Shown here: positions 25,398-34,623 of the stretch, piece by piece
Layout of the letters: every line of letters starts with the position of its first letter
How positions within the stretch are numbered: the stretch's first letter is position 1
Notes under the pieces: model-generated
What the model was told of the DNA's origin: nothing
Databases searched by the model: none
What the model saw: only the letters and a program-made list of their open reading frames with translations
Assembly (NCBI RefSeq): GCF_009755275.1
Contig: NZ_WQLA01000008.1
Location: forward strand, 235,012 to 299,011
Reading direction: 5' to 3'
DNA from: Mucilaginibacter aquatilis
GTDB lineage: Bacteria; Bacteroidota; Bacteroidia; Sphingobacteriales; Sphingobacteriaceae
Length of the DNA stretch: 64,000 nucleotides
Made by a program: the position numbers and the translations under genes

Positions 25398-26753
25398 ATG
25401 GATAAAAAACAAATAACAGACTACTTAGACAACCATAATATACAGCACATTAAGTTTGCCTTTGCAGATATAGACGGTGTTTTAAGGGGAAAAGTAATTC
25501 ATCGAAGAAAGTTTGAAGCCGGACTTAATGATGGCTATGGCTTTTGCGATGTTGTTTTTGGTTGGGATAGCAATGATCAAGGCTATGATAATGTAAATGT
25601 TACCGGATGGCATACGGGTTACCCTGATAAGCAATGCAAAATTGATTTATCAACCTTTCGCACTATACCGTGGCAAAATGACATGCCGTTTTTTTTGGCC
25701 GACTTTGATGTGAAGGGCAATGAGCAGGTACCCTGCCCCCGTACTTTGCTTAAAAAAATTGCTAAAGAATGCCACGTCTTAGGCTTCCACCCTGAGTTTG
25801 CACAGGAATTTGAGTGGTTTAATTTTTCTGAAACAGCACAATCACTCGAGCAGAAAAACTTTACCAACATCAATCCGCTTACGCCGGGAATGTTCGGTTA
25901 CTCCATATTACGTCCTTCGCAGCAAAGCGATTTTTACTTTGATCTGCTCAATCTGCTCACCCAGTTTGGTATACCTGTAGAAGGATTACATACCGAAACC
26001 GGACCCGGGGTGTACGAGATAGCGATAATGCATGACGAGGTTTTGACCGCTGCAGACAAAGCCGCATTATTAAAAAATGCCGTTAAGGAAATTGCTTCAA
26101 AACATGGCATTATGGCGTCTTTTATGGCAAAGTGGAGCCATGATTTGCCGGGTTGCAGCGGCCATGTACACCAAAGCCTGTGGAGCATGGATAAAAGCAA
26201 AAACTTGTTTTATGACGATGCGGATGAAAATAAAATGAGCGAAGTTATGAAGCATTATCTTGCAGGGCAGTTGTATTGTTTACCTCATATAGTTCCTATG
26301 TACGCACCTACCGTTAATAGCTACAAACGCTTGGTGGAGGGTGCATGGGCACCAACTACCGTTACCTGGGGAATTGATAACAGAACAGCTGCTTTGCGGG
26401 TACTGAACCATGCACACGATTATACCCGCCTGGAAACCCGTATTCCCGGGGCAGACTCCAATCCTTATTTGGCCCTTTCCGCGGCATTAGCTTCTGGTTT
26501 ATATGGTATAAAACATAAATTACCATTAAATTTGCCTCCCGTTAGCGGTAACGGCTACAATTATAAAAGCAATGGCAGCATTGCTACCAATTTGTTTGAT
26601 GCAGCTACCACCATGAAAAGCTCGGCAGTTGCCCGCGAGCTTTTTGGCGATGTGTTTACTGAGCACTTTACCAACACACGCGTTTGGGAATGGCGGCAGT
26701 TTAACCGGCACGTTACCGACTGGGAACTTAAACGTTATTTTGAAATTATATAA
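25398..26753 (+). CDS. Glutamine synthetase-family ligase (PuuA/GlnA-like)
   Basis: 451 residues from the ATG at 25398; a TTG ten codons upstream is an unlikely start. The GS active site is complete: EFAQEFEWF, HTETGPGVYEIAI, GCSGHVHQSLW (the His-containing motif), WGIDNRTAALRV, and RLETRIPGADSNPYLALSA. The adenylylation-site region of housekeeping GlnA and the GSIII architecture are absent. With an N-terminus of FAFADIDGVLRGKVI it resembles gamma-glutamylamine synthetases such as PuuA more than a true glutamine synthetase. It is followed at 40 and 97 bp by a kinase-like protein and a HAD hydrolase, probably a three-gene unit handling an amine (inference). Confidence 0.88.
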   Translation: MDKKQITDYLDNHNIQHIKFAFADIDGVLRGKVIHRRKFEAGLNDGYGFCDVVFGWDSNDQGYDNVNVTGWHTGYPDKQCKIDLSTFRTIPWQNDMPFFLADFDVKGNEQVPCPRTLLKKIAKECHVLGFHPEFAQEFEWFNFSETAQSLEQKNFTNINPLTPGMFGYSILRPSQQSDFYFDLLNLLTQFGIPVEGLHTETGPGVYEIAIMHDEVLTAADKAALLKNAVKEIASKHGIMASFMAKWSHDLPGCSGHVHQSLWSMDKSKNLFYDDADENKMSEVMKHYLAGQLYCLPHIVPMYAPTVNSYKRLVEGAWAPTTVTWGIDNRTAALRVLNHAHDYTRLETRIPGADSNPYLALSAALASGLYGIKHKLPLNLPPVSGNGYNYKSNGSIATNLFDAATTMKSSAVARELFGDVFTEHFTNTRVWEWRQFNRHVTDWELKRYFEII

Positions 26754-26792
26754 TGGTTTGCTGCTAACCACGGCAACCGTTTAAAACCAATT

Positions 26793-27839
26793 ATGGACCA
26801 CGAATTAAGCAGGCAAATTGTACGTAAAGCCTGGGAAGGATATGATGCCTCAAAAATTATTAAAAGCATTGACGATATAAGCGCCAATGTATCAACCAAT
26901 TTAGTTTTCAGAATAAGGTTTGAAGACGATGATATTGTAATTGCAAAGCTATCAAGCTTTGGAAAATATGACTACTTTAAAGAAGATCATCGTATAATAC
27001 ACAGCTTAAGCAATAACCTGCTGTACCCTTATGAAAACTTCCTTGCAAAGTCATTACTCAAAAATAACCGGGTTTACATTTACAGGCATCGCGGCAGCGG
27101 TGAGGAAGCCTGGGTGGTATTTTACAATCCAACGCGTATAATGGAACGCTTGCCCCGTCGGTTAGAGGACAATAACATACGCAAGTTTGCCCAGCAAACA
27201 GCTAAGTTTCATAAGGCTTGTGCACGTGTAAGCAAGGTGTTGCCAAAGTCTTCAAAGACTATGCGTACTGATATCAATAGTTTATTAGATCAGATTGCTG
27301 AAAACGAAAGCATATTTGGCACGCGCAGCCAAGTAGATCAGTTGCGTTATCATTGTGATAAGTATTTAAAAGGACGGGCCAAGTACGCGGCAAATACTTT
27401 TCAAACTATCCCGGTGTTTATTGATTGGAACATTGGCAACTTTTCGGTAACGCATAAGCAGGAGTTATATTCACGTTGGGACTATGATTGGTTTAGGATG
27501 ACTAACCGTGTAATGGACTTTTACTTCTTTAGCAGGGTGGTTTCTGATGTAGGCGACCGCACGGTGTTTAGCTACTACATAACAACGCTTACAGAGAAAC
27601 GCTTTATTCAATTTTTAGAAGAATATCACAAGCATAATCCGCTTACTGTTAATGAGGTATATTTTATGAAAGAGGCTTATCGCTTTTTTATACTTAATTA
27701 TGTAATTAAAGATGGTAAACACTTTTTCCATGAGCAGTATGCCAATAAATTACAGCAGGAAGCCTATGATATTTACCTGCCCTCAGTTGAGCGCGATTTT
27801 GATGCAGAGGTAATATTAAAGGCACTAAAGCTTAAATAA
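26793..27839 (+). CDS. Aminoglycoside-phosphotransferase-fold kinase-like protein
   Basis: 348 residues with the bilobal small-molecule-kinase fold. The Lys of the N-lobe is probably in VIAKLSSFG. The catalytic loop is FIDWNIGNF, where D211 and N216 keep the D-x4-N spacing of the APH/choline-kinase Brenner motif, although the usual His before the Asp is Ile. The DFG-equivalent is WDYDW (D230/D232). The rest is a helical C-lobe. The substrate is unknown; position between a GS-like ligase and a HAD phosphatase suggests an amino-alcohol or amine-containing metabolite. The change of the HxD His is common in divergent members and need not abolish activity. Confidence 0.75.
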   Translation: MDHELSRQIVRKAWEGYDASKIIKSIDDISANVSTNLVFRIRFEDDDIVIAKLSSFGKYDYFKEDHRIIHSLSNNLLYPYENFLAKSLLKNNRVYIYRHRGSGEEAWVVFYNPTRIMERLPRRLEDNNIRKFAQQTAKFHKACARVSKVLPKSSKTMRTDINSLLDQIAENESIFGTRSQVDQLRYHCDKYLKGRAKYAANTFQTIPVFIDWNIGNFSVTHKQELYSRWDYDWFRMTNRVMDFYFFSRVVSDVGDRTVFSYYITTLTEKRFIQFLEEYHKHNPLTVNEVYFMKEAYRFFILNYVIKDGKHFFHEQYANKLQQEAYDIYLPSVERDFDAEVILKALKLK

Positions 27840-27936
27840 CTCAGCTTTTAAAACTAATGAAAGGCTAATTACCTTTTATGCTCTGAATTTTATAACCATC
27901 GCTTTTATAAAGTTGCGGTGAACTCTTACGGAAACC

Positions 27937-28797
27937 ATGATGAAAACTGTTGACTTTAAAATTCTTGCCGACCGTTATAAAGTAATTTTTTTCGACTCGT
28001 TTGGCGTTATTAAAAATTACGGCGGATTGGTTCCGGGTATGAAAGATACTTTTGACTACCTGGAAGCTAACGACAAAGAGTATTACATTGTAACCAACGA
28101 TGCATCACGCAGCCCCCAGCAATTAGCCCAATCATTTGTGAAGCTTGGGCTGGATATGATAACGCCCGACAAAATCATATCATCAGGAATGCTGGCTAAA
28201 GACTATCTCGATTTAAAAGTGGATGGCGGCATTGTTGCTTATCTGGGTACAGATGATTCGGCACATTATATTGAAAGTGCCGGACTACATACCATTCCTG
28301 TGCGTGATATTACGGAGGAAAACATCAATCATGTAAACGGCCTTGTTTTTATGGACGATGAAGGATTTGACTGGTTTGCAGATTTAAACAAAGCTGTTAA
28401 CCTGTTGCGTAAACGCAATATACCCGCCATAGTTGCCAATACCGACTTTGCTTACCCGGTAACCATGCATAATGTTGCTATTGCCGTTGGTGCACTCGCT
28501 AATATGATTGAGCATATTGTAGGCAAAAAGTTCCTGCACTTTGGCAAGCCCGATTCGCAGATGTTTATGTTTGCCTATGACCTTGTCAGAGCTAAGAACG
28601 AAAACATCAGCAAAAAAGATATTTTAATGGTTGGAGACACACTGCATACCGACATACTAGGTGGCAATAAGTTTGGCCTGGATACCGTGCTGGTATTTTC
28701 GGGCAACACACTACCAGAGGATGCACAAACAGTAATAAATGCCACCGGAATAGTACCAACTCACGTTTGCCAATCGGCCGTGGTAAAGGTTAAGTAA
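27937..28797 (+). CDS. HAD-superfamily class IIA hydrolase (NagD-like)
   Basis: 286 residues. Motif I is IFFDSFGVI with nucleophile D20, but the second Asp of DxD is Phe (position 22), as in the HAD-IIA group with a DxWG-type motif. Motif II is YYIVTNDASRS, and the C-terminal part has FGKPDSQMFMFA and motif IV MVGDTLHTDILGGNKFG. The IIA cap lies between motifs II and III. A phosphatase acting on a small phosphorylated metabolite is expected, although loss of the general acid Asp may lower or change the activity. It follows the GS-like and APH-like genes, and the three may form one pathway. Confidence 0.87.
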   Translation: MMKTVDFKILADRYKVIFFDSFGVIKNYGGLVPGMKDTFDYLEANDKEYYIVTNDASRSPQQLAQSFVKLGLDMITPDKIISSGMLAKDYLDLKVDGGIVAYLGTDDSAHYIESAGLHTIPVRDITEENINHVNGLVFMDDEGFDWFADLNKAVNLLRKRNIPAIVANTDFAYPVTMHNVAIAVGALANMIEHIVGKKFLHFGKPDSQMFMFAYDLVRAKNENISKKDILMVGDTLHTDILGGNKFGLDTVLVFSGNTLPEDAQTVINATGIVPTHVCQSAVVKVK

Positions 28798-29739
28798 TTA
28801 AAGGCCGTTGGTTATTTGATATTGCGAGGCCTGTTTGCTTTTCTTACCGTTGCGTTTCTCAAAATAGTAGTCAATACGCCCAAGATTTATACCAGCCCAG
28901 CCAACCTGGTTTATGGTAGTAACTTCTCCGTCAAGGTTTTTCACATCTTCAGGCTCATCTAAAAATGTGTGAGTGTGGCCGCCTATTATCAAATCAATAT
29001 TACGGGTTTGTGCAGCAAGCACCTTATCAGATACTTTATTTTCACGGTAACTATAGCCAAGATGCGAGAGGCATATCACCAAATCGCATTTTAATTCATT
29101 TTTAAGCAGGGCTGCTATTTCATTCCCTTTTTTTACAGGGTCGAGGTATTGCGTCTCCTTGTAATTCCGCGGATCAACCAATCCGGCTAGTTCGATGCCC
29201 AATCCAAATACACCAATTTTTAAGCCCTGCTTGTTAAAAATTTTATACGGCTTGGTAGATGCATGCATTACGGTATTACTAAAATCGTAATTACTCATTA
29301 GTATAGGGAAATTAGCATTTGGTAGTTGCTTATAAAACCCTTCAATGCCGTTGTCAAAGTCATGATTGCCCATGGTTGCAGCATCGTAACCCATATCGCT
29401 CATGAGTTTTAGTTCAAGTTCGCCGCCAAACATGTTAAAGTACGGTGTACCCTGAAATATATCACCAGCATCGAGCAATAGCACGTTACTTTGCTCTTGC
29501 CTAATTTTATTAATTAAAGCCGCCCGCCTTGCTGCTCCACCTAAGCCTTGATTCCTCGAACCATCCATCGGAAATGGCTCTATACGGCTATGCACATCAT
29601 TGGTATGCAAAATGGTTAACCGCTGCAAATCGCCTGCAGCTAACGCATCAACAGCGTAAGCACTCATCGCCGCCGAAGCTGCAAGTACACCTCCAACCTT
29701 AACAAATTGCCTGCGGTTAATTTTCTTTAATTCGTCCAT
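28798..29739 (-). CDS. Metallophosphatase, catalytic half of a split 5'-nucleotidase (Tat-exported)
   Basis: 313 residues. Residues 8-35 form a twin-arginine signal (INRRQFVKVGGVLAASAA). The rest is the calcineurin-like N-terminal domain of UshA-type 5'-nucleotidases with all metal-ligand motifs: LHTNDVHS (D48, H50), LLDAGDIFQG, MGNHDFD, CLSHLGYS and GGHTHTFLD. The C-terminal nucleotide-binding domain is missing, and is instead encoded by the gene just upstream, which overlaps this one by 23 bp. It would cleave phosphate from nucleotides or related esters in the periplasm, with its partner giving substrate recognition. Confidence 0.9.
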   Translation of the reverse strand: MDELKKINRRQFVKVGGVLAASAAMSAYAVDALAAGDLQRLTILHTNDVHSRIEPFPMDGSRNQGLGGAARRAALINKIRQEQSNVLLLDAGDIFQGTPYFNMFGGELELKLMSDMGYDAATMGNHDFDNGIEGFYKQLPNANFPILMSNYDFSNTVMHASTKPYKIFNKQGLKIGVFGLGIELAGLVDPRNYKETQYLDPVKKGNEIAALLKNELKCDLVICLSHLGYSYRENKVSDKVLAAQTRNIDLIIGGHTHTFLDEPEDVKNLDGEVTTINQVGWAGINLGRIDYYFEKRNGKKSKQASQYQITNGL

Positions 29740-30460
29740 CTAACTGAGCATTAATTACTTTACCTGATGCGGTTTGATTTTTTACATAGTTTACAAGTGC
29801 ATCGCGCACGCGCAATCCAATTGTTTTACGTTCAAGCGGTGTTGCCAATCCTTTAGTGTTATCTCCACCGTTTGCCAGGTAATCTGACGTTAACACGGTA
29901 TAGGTGTCGGCAACATTAAACGGCTTTCCATTAATTAGTAAGTTAACAGGCTTTTTATCACTTATGGTCATTTGCAGGCCGCTAACCGGCTGACCGTTGC
30001 TTGCTGCTATAAAATTGAGCAATTGCTGTACATCAGTTCCTTTAAGCTTAAGCAGCACCAGCTCATTTTCAAATGGCATAAGTTCAAATATGGTACTTAA
30101 AGTTATTTTGCCTTTTGGAATCTCGTTACGTAAACCACCTTTGGTAGTGGGTATGGTAAAGTCAAAGCTAAACAGTTTACGGGCTTCGGAAGCTACCGCG
30201 TCAGCGTAGAAATTTCCAAGCAGACTTTCTGTTCCACGCTCCTTTTCTAAAGCTACAGCACTTTCTCCTAAAACTGCGTTCATTTGCGCCTCCATCTTCC
30301 TTTTGTAAGGCAAATAAGTTTTCACTATGCCCGAGTCAAGGGTAAGCGTACTATCAATATGATACTCTCCTCTTGCCGATCGGACTATTGAATACCTTTT
30401 ACCGCAGCCAAAAAAAGTGGCTAGGATGGCTAAATATAATAACGGTTTAAAAATCTTCAT
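29717..30460 (-). CDS. 5'-nucleotidase C-terminal domain lipoprotein (substrate-binding half of a split enzyme)
   Basis: 247 residues with a lipoprotein signal (LYLAILATFFGCGKR, Cys 19). The remainder is the UshA C-terminal domain: LLGNFYADAVASEA (the N..AD motif), TTKGGLRNEIPKGKITLSTIFELMPFEN, and VLTSDYLANGGDN. The metallophosphatase domain is absent and is encoded by the next gene. The two overlap by 23 bp and so should be made in equal amounts. The upstream flavoprotein gene also overlaps (14 bp), making a three-gene operon. Confidence 0.88.
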   Translation of the reverse strand: MKIFKPLLYLAILATFFGCGKRYSIVRSARGEYHIDSTLTLDSGIVKTYLPYKRKMEAQMNAVLGESAVALEKERGTESLLGNFYADAVASEARKLFSFDFTIPTTKGGLRNEIPKGKITLSTIFELMPFENELVLLKLKGTDVQQLLNFIAASNGQPVSGLQMTISDKKPVNLLINGKPFNVADTYTVLTSDYLANGGDNTKGLATPLERKTIGLRVRDALVNYVKNQTASGKVINAQLDGRIKEN

Positions 30461-31352
30461 TAATAAGTTCTTTATTTAAAAAAGCCGCTGCGGCCATACC
30501 ACCGCGTACAGCACTTGACACCGAACGCAACGGATCACAGCAATCACCTGCAACATAAAGGCCGTTGACGTTGGTTTTGCCATAGCCATTTGTTTTAATA
30601 TGACCCGTATCAGCCATTTCACAACCTAAAGTCTGGGGTATATCACAATGCTGCTTAAATGCAGTATGTGCATACAAAACGCTTAAATCAGCGGTGATCC
30701 CATCACTTAAAACAACGCCTGATATCTGTCCTTGAGCATGAGTTACTTCTGTAACAGGAGTTTCAATTACTGCAATGTTGTTAGCCGCAAGCTTTTGAGC
30801 TTGTTCGGTATTCAACAATGAAGGCCCGTTAGTAAATAACGTCACTTTTCCTGCCCAATGGCTTACGGTTTTAACGTATTCAAATCCGTTTTCGGCATTA
30901 CCAAACACTCCTGTAATCTGGCCTTTTACTTCATAACCATGGCAATACGGACAATGTATAACCGATTTTCCCCAACACTCTTCAAAACCTTTTATATCGG
31001 GCATTATGTCGCTGATTCCGGTTGCAAAAAGCAACTTTCGCGCGGTGATTCTATTTTCAAAGATAGTGGTAATCTCAAAATTTTCATCGAATTGAAGCGC
31101 CTGCAACACCGTGTCTTTCAAAAATTTTACGTTTGAATAATTTTTGAGTTGCTCCCTGCCCTCGGCAGCAATGATATGCGGCTCTTTGCCATCATGGGTT
31201 AAAAAATTGTGAGAATGTGGCGTAAACCTGTTGCAAGGCATTCCGCTTTCAATAACTAATACTTGGCGCTGCGAACGCCCTAGAGTTAGCGCGGCTTGCA
31301 AACCCGCATAACTGCCCCCAACTATAATAACATCATATTGTGCTGAATTCAT
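30447..31352 (-). CDS. NAD(P)/FAD-dependent oxidoreductase, thioredoxin-reductase-like
   Basis: 301 residues from the ATG at 31352 (the longer frame needs a TTG). The FAD-binding motif is DVIIVGGSYAGLQAA, the redox pair is C134-PY-C137 in HCPYCHGYE, and the C-terminal FAD motif is GLYVAGDCCDP. The NAD(P) domain has GNAENGFEYVKTVSHW, but the GxGxxA of classical TrxR is altered. Similar enzymes in other bacteria act as bacillithiol- or thioredoxin-type disulphide reductases or as dithiol oxidases of the gliotoxin/holomycin type (CxxC with HGYE). No thioredoxin gene is adjacent. It overlaps the lipoprotein gene by 14 bp. Confidence 0.87.
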   Translation of the reverse strand: MNSAQYDVIIVGGSYAGLQAALTLGRSQRQVLVIESGMPCNRFTPHSHNFLTHDGKEPHIIAAEGREQLKNYSNVKFLKDTVLQALQFDENFEITTIFENRITARKLLFATGISDIMPDIKGFEECWGKSVIHCPYCHGYEVKGQITGVFGNAENGFEYVKTVSHWAGKVTLFTNGPSLLNTEQAQKLAANNIAVIETPVTEVTHAQGQISGVVLSDGITADLSVLYAHTAFKQHCDIPQTLGCEMADTGHIKTNGYGKTNVNGLYVAGDCCDPLRSVSSAVRGGMAAAAFLNKELINEDF

Positions 31353-31419
31353 ATCAGCAAAGCTATACAAAAGCAACTAAGTTGCATTTGTACGATTATT
31401 TATCAATTGTCATTTTCGT

Positions 31420-33021
31420 TTACAACTCAAATTGCTGCCTTAACTTTTCTTCTTCCAAATCAAGCTGAGAGACATATTTATCAATTACATCTTCTTCAAA
31501 CTCGGGCTTTTGATTAAGCTCCTGCAGCTTTTGACGCTGTACTTCAATTACATGTTTGTAAGCGGCCTGAAAACGCAGTTTGTTTTGCACAGCTTCATGC
31601 TCATCTCTGCTGTGCCTGCCATCAACATAAGCCAACTCATTTGAAAGACGAGTCTTGAGTTCCTTTAAAAGAATATTGCTAATTGCATCTTCTTTATATT
31701 CCTTATCTAGCAATGCCAAGGCAACATTCTTCATTTCAGATTTGACCATTGCCTCCTGCTCTTGCTCAGGAATAAGGTAGTCGCGCTCAGGCTCACCAAA
31801 TTTTTTAATGATCCACGGTAATGTAAGCCCTTGAAACACCAGCGTAAACATGATTACAATAAAGGTTATAAAAACAATTGTTTCGCGATGCGGAAATGGC
31901 TGCCCGCTTTTAAGCACTAGTGGTATTGACAACGCCGATGCAAGGGAAACAACACCCCGCATGCCTGCCCATCCTATTACCATGGGACCGCGCCATCCCG
32001 GTCGGCTATCTTCAGTTTTAATGAATTTGCTGGCAAACATGGTAAAAACTGATGCGCCCATGGTACTAAGTAACCGCAGTATGATTACGGCAATTGATAT
32101 CACAATGCCGTAAATGAGGTTACTATTAAGGTTTGTACCCGTGGCTTTTATAACAGCGGTAAACTCCAAACCTATCAACAAAAAAACGAAACCGTTAAAT
32201 AAAAAGCCAATAGTTTGCCATACGTTTACTGTTTGTAACCGGCTTACATGATTGAGTATAACATGACTTCGATTGGATAAATAAAGACCACCGGTAACTA
32301 CAGCCAACACCCCTGAGTAGTGAAAATGCTCGGCAACTATATACATAATGTAAGGCTCCACAAAGGTTAGTACTGTATCAATACTGGCTGTAGTGGGCAT
32401 CCAGCGGTGAAGGGCATAAAAAATCACTCCTATAATTAACCCGGTAGCAATACCCATTACAACCACCTCAACAAATTTATAAGAGGCCTCTCCTATTGAA
32501 AAGCTACCCGTTATAACTGCCGCCAGCGCAAAACGGTAAACAATTAAGCTGGATGCATCATTAAGCAAACTTTCACCCTCTAATATGGCCGATGTGCGTT
32601 TAGGCACCTTTACTTCTTTTAAAATGGATGTTGCGGAAACGGCATCGGGCGGTGAGATAATTCCACCGAGTAAAAAACCTAATGCCAGGGTGAATCCAGG
32701 AATAAGCTGATTAGAAATTACAGCAATTACTGCAGACGTAATAATTACTATGGGAAATGCGAACGAAGCAATAACCCTTCGCCACTTCCAAAAATCTTTC
32801 CATGATGTTTGCCATGCTGCATCGTAAAGTAACGGTGGCAAAAAAATTAAAAAAATTAGCTGTGGTGATATATGTATTGATGGAACCGATGGTATAAAGC
32901 TTATAGCAAAGCCACCTACAACCAATACAATAGGGTAAGAGATTTTGATTTTTTGCGCCAGCATAACCAGCAGCATGATAATAAGCAACAGGCAAATATA
33001 AAACAGGAAGCTCTCGTGCAT
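31420..33021 (-). CDS. Na+/H+ antiporter, CPA1 family (bacterial NhaP-like)
   Basis: 533 residues. Residues 1-405 contain about 12 transmembrane helices; the conserved CPA1 motif GGIISPPDAVSATSIL lies near 120-136, followed by ILEGESLLNDASSLI (the ND-type ion-binding pair) and GWAGMRGVVSLASAL. Residues 405-533 form a charged cytoplasmic tail rich in Glu/Lys that probably regulates transport by pH. It would exchange Na+ (or K+) for H+ across the inner membrane. It is separate from its neighbours: the upstream Crp-type gene ends 79 bp away. Confidence 0.92.
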   Translation of the reverse strand: MHESFLFYICLLLIIMLLVMLAQKIKISYPIVLVVGGFAISFIPSVPSIHISPQLIFLIFLPPLLYDAAWQTSWKDFWKWRRVIASFAFPIVIITSAVIAVISNQLIPGFTLALGFLLGGIISPPDAVSATSILKEVKVPKRTSAILEGESLLNDASSLIVYRFALAAVITGSFSIGEASYKFVEVVVMGIATGLIIGVIFYALHRWMPTTASIDTVLTFVEPYIMYIVAEHFHYSGVLAVVTGGLYLSNRSHVILNHVSRLQTVNVWQTIGFLFNGFVFLLIGLEFTAVIKATGTNLNSNLIYGIVISIAVIILRLLSTMGASVFTMFASKFIKTEDSRPGWRGPMVIGWAGMRGVVSLASALSIPLVLKSGQPFPHRETIVFITFIVIMFTLVFQGLTLPWIIKKFGEPERDYLIPEQEQEAMVKSEMKNVALALLDKEYKEDAISNILLKELKTRLSNELAYVDGRHSRDEHEAVQNKLRFQAAYKHVIEVQRQKLQELNQKPEFEEDVIDKYVSQLDLEEEKLRQQFEL

Positions 33022-33100
33022 AAGTTTTCGGCTAAAACAGATTTTCCTAAAAATAAGAAATTCCTAAGAGAATTGTTTTTTGCAACGTTTACTTGTGTGC

Positions 33101-33712
33101 TCAAACTACCGGCCTATCGGCAAATATACGTTTACGTATACGCGATAAAGATACATGAGTAATACCCAGATAATGTGCTATATAATGTTGAGGTATACGT
33201 TGCAACACGCCTTTGCCATTGCTTAATAATTTCAAGTAGCGTTCTTCCGGGCTTTCGGTAACAAAGGCAGCTATACGGTCTTCATAACAGCACAAATAAT
33301 GTTCGGCCAGTAAGCGGCCAAAGCGCTCCATTTTATAAGCAAGTTTTGGATTCGCCAGCAATTGTTCCCACTGTTGGCGGGTTACAACAATCATCTCTGT
33401 ATCTTCTAAAGCCTGAATGTAATTAATACCAGGCTCAATCCTTAAAAAGCTTTTGTATGAGCTAACGAATTCCTTTTCAAAGCAAAAGTAACCGGTAACT
33501 TCTTCCCCATCCTTCATGTAAAAATAGCGAACAGACCCATTGACAATAAAGCCAAGGCGGTCTTCAACTTTTTCGGGTACGGTAAAGTTCTCTTTCTTTT
33601 TTAATGTTAGGTAGCCAATATATTGTGAGCACAGCTGCCACTCATCGTCGGTAAAAGTAACAAAGCGGGCCATTCCAACCCTGAACTTTTCGTTGGCTAT
33701 TTGTGTATCCAC
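33101..33712 (-). CDS. Crp/Fnr-family transcriptional regulator
   Basis: 203 residues read from a GTG; an ATG at codon 14 is an alternative. It has an N-terminal cyclic-nucleotide-like barrel (LGFIVNGSVRYFYMKDGEEVTGYFCFEKEF) and a C-terminal winged helix with PQHYIAHYLGITHVSLSRIRK. No classical cAMP-binding RxS motif is visible. It overlaps the 3' end of the UbiA-like gene by 16 bp, so it is probably co-transcribed with it. Targets are unknown. Confidence 0.87.
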   Translation of the reverse strand: MDTQIANEKFRVGMARFVTFTDDEWQLCSQYIGYLTLKKKENFTVPEKVEDRLGFIVNGSVRYFYMKDGEEVTGYFCFEKEFVSSYKSFLRIEPGINYIQALEDTEMIVVTRQQWEQLLANPKLAYKMERFGRLLAEHYLCCYEDRIAAFVTESPEERYLKLLSNGKGVLQRIPQHYIAHYLGITHVSLSRIRKRIFADRPVV

Positions 33713-34554
33713 AACCTGTCAATTAAAAAAAACACAGCAAATACCACGCTGGCTATACCATTGGTTGTCATGAAAGCGAAATTTACCCGGCTTAAATCAT
33801 TTGGTTTCACCAGGCGGTGCTGGTAAACCAGCATGCTGCAGTAAACGGCCAAGCCAATATAATAAGCAAAGCCAAACTCATAAAACACAGCAGGCAGTAT
33901 CACAAATATGGCCGACAGCACATGCAAAAAGGTTGAAAGATTCAATGCCCTTACAGTGCCTAACGCGCTAGGTATAGAATGCAGGTGATGGTTACGATCA
34001 AAGTCTTCATCTTGCAGGGCATAAATTATATCAAAACCACTTACCCAACAAATTACGGCAAGCGAAAAAAATACAGGTAACATGGCAAACTCGCCAGTTA
34101 CTACCAAATATGCACCAATAGGTGCTAGCGATAAACCTAAACCCAATACCAAATGGCATAACGCCGTAAAACGTTTGGTGGCACTATAACCTAGCACTAC
34201 TAATAGCGCAACCGGCGAAAGAAAGAAGCAAAGTTCATTTATAAACCATGTTGTAATAATTAACAGCGCACAATTGACAAGCGTGAAAGTGAGCGCATTT
34301 GTGGGCGAAATGCGGCCGGCCGGTATATCACGAATTTTGGTACGAGGGTTAAGCGCATCAATATCCCTATCCAAATAGCGGTTGAAAGCCATGGCCGAAT
34401 TGCGGGCAAATACCATGCATAACAGCATCAGCAATAGCTTAACCCAGTTGAACGTATGTTCTGTAGTTGTAACCGCCAAAAAGAAGCCTATAAAGGCAAA
34501 AGGCATGGCAAATATGGTATGCGAAAAGGTAACTAAAGAAAAGTATTTTTTCAT
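33697..34554 (-). CDS. UbiA-family prenyltransferase (4-hydroxybenzoate/MqnP-like)
   Basis: 285 residues, about eight to nine transmembrane helices. The first Asp-rich motif is N58-RYL-D62-RDI-D66 and the second is LQDEDFDRNHHLHS, both in cytoplasmic loops and needed for Mg2+-prenyl-diphosphate binding. AMPFAFIGFF at the start is the family start pattern. This subfamily includes 4-hydroxybenzoate polyprenyltransferase-like enzymes and the prenyltransferase of the futalosine menaquinone pathway (MqnP); as the organism should use menaquinone, the latter role is plausible, but the substrate cannot be decided here. It ends inside a Crp-like regulator gene. Confidence 0.85.
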   Translation of the reverse strand: MKKYFSLVTFSHTIFAMPFAFIGFFLAVTTTEHTFNWVKLLLMLLCMVFARNSAMAFNRYLDRDIDALNPRTKIRDIPAGRISPTNALTFTLVNCALLIITTWFINELCFFLSPVALLVVLGYSATKRFTALCHLVLGLGLSLAPIGAYLVVTGEFAMLPVFFSLAVICWVSGFDIIYALQDEDFDRNHHLHSIPSALGTVRALNLSTFLHVLSAIFVILPAVFYEFGFAYYIGLAVYCSMLVYQHRLVKPNDLSRVNFAFMTTNGIASVVFAVFFLIDRLWIHK

Positions 34555-34623
34555 TTCAATTTGTTCAATCTATCCTCATTAGTATGAGGATGCTCAGACT
34601 TTAAGGGTTAGATAGTTTCGCTG

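Noticed and set aside
34572..34591. ATCCTCAT/ATGAGGAT inverted repeat between engB and the UbiA-like gene
   Set aside because: There is no T-tract in either direction and the stem is short; it may be an operator but nothing supports that.
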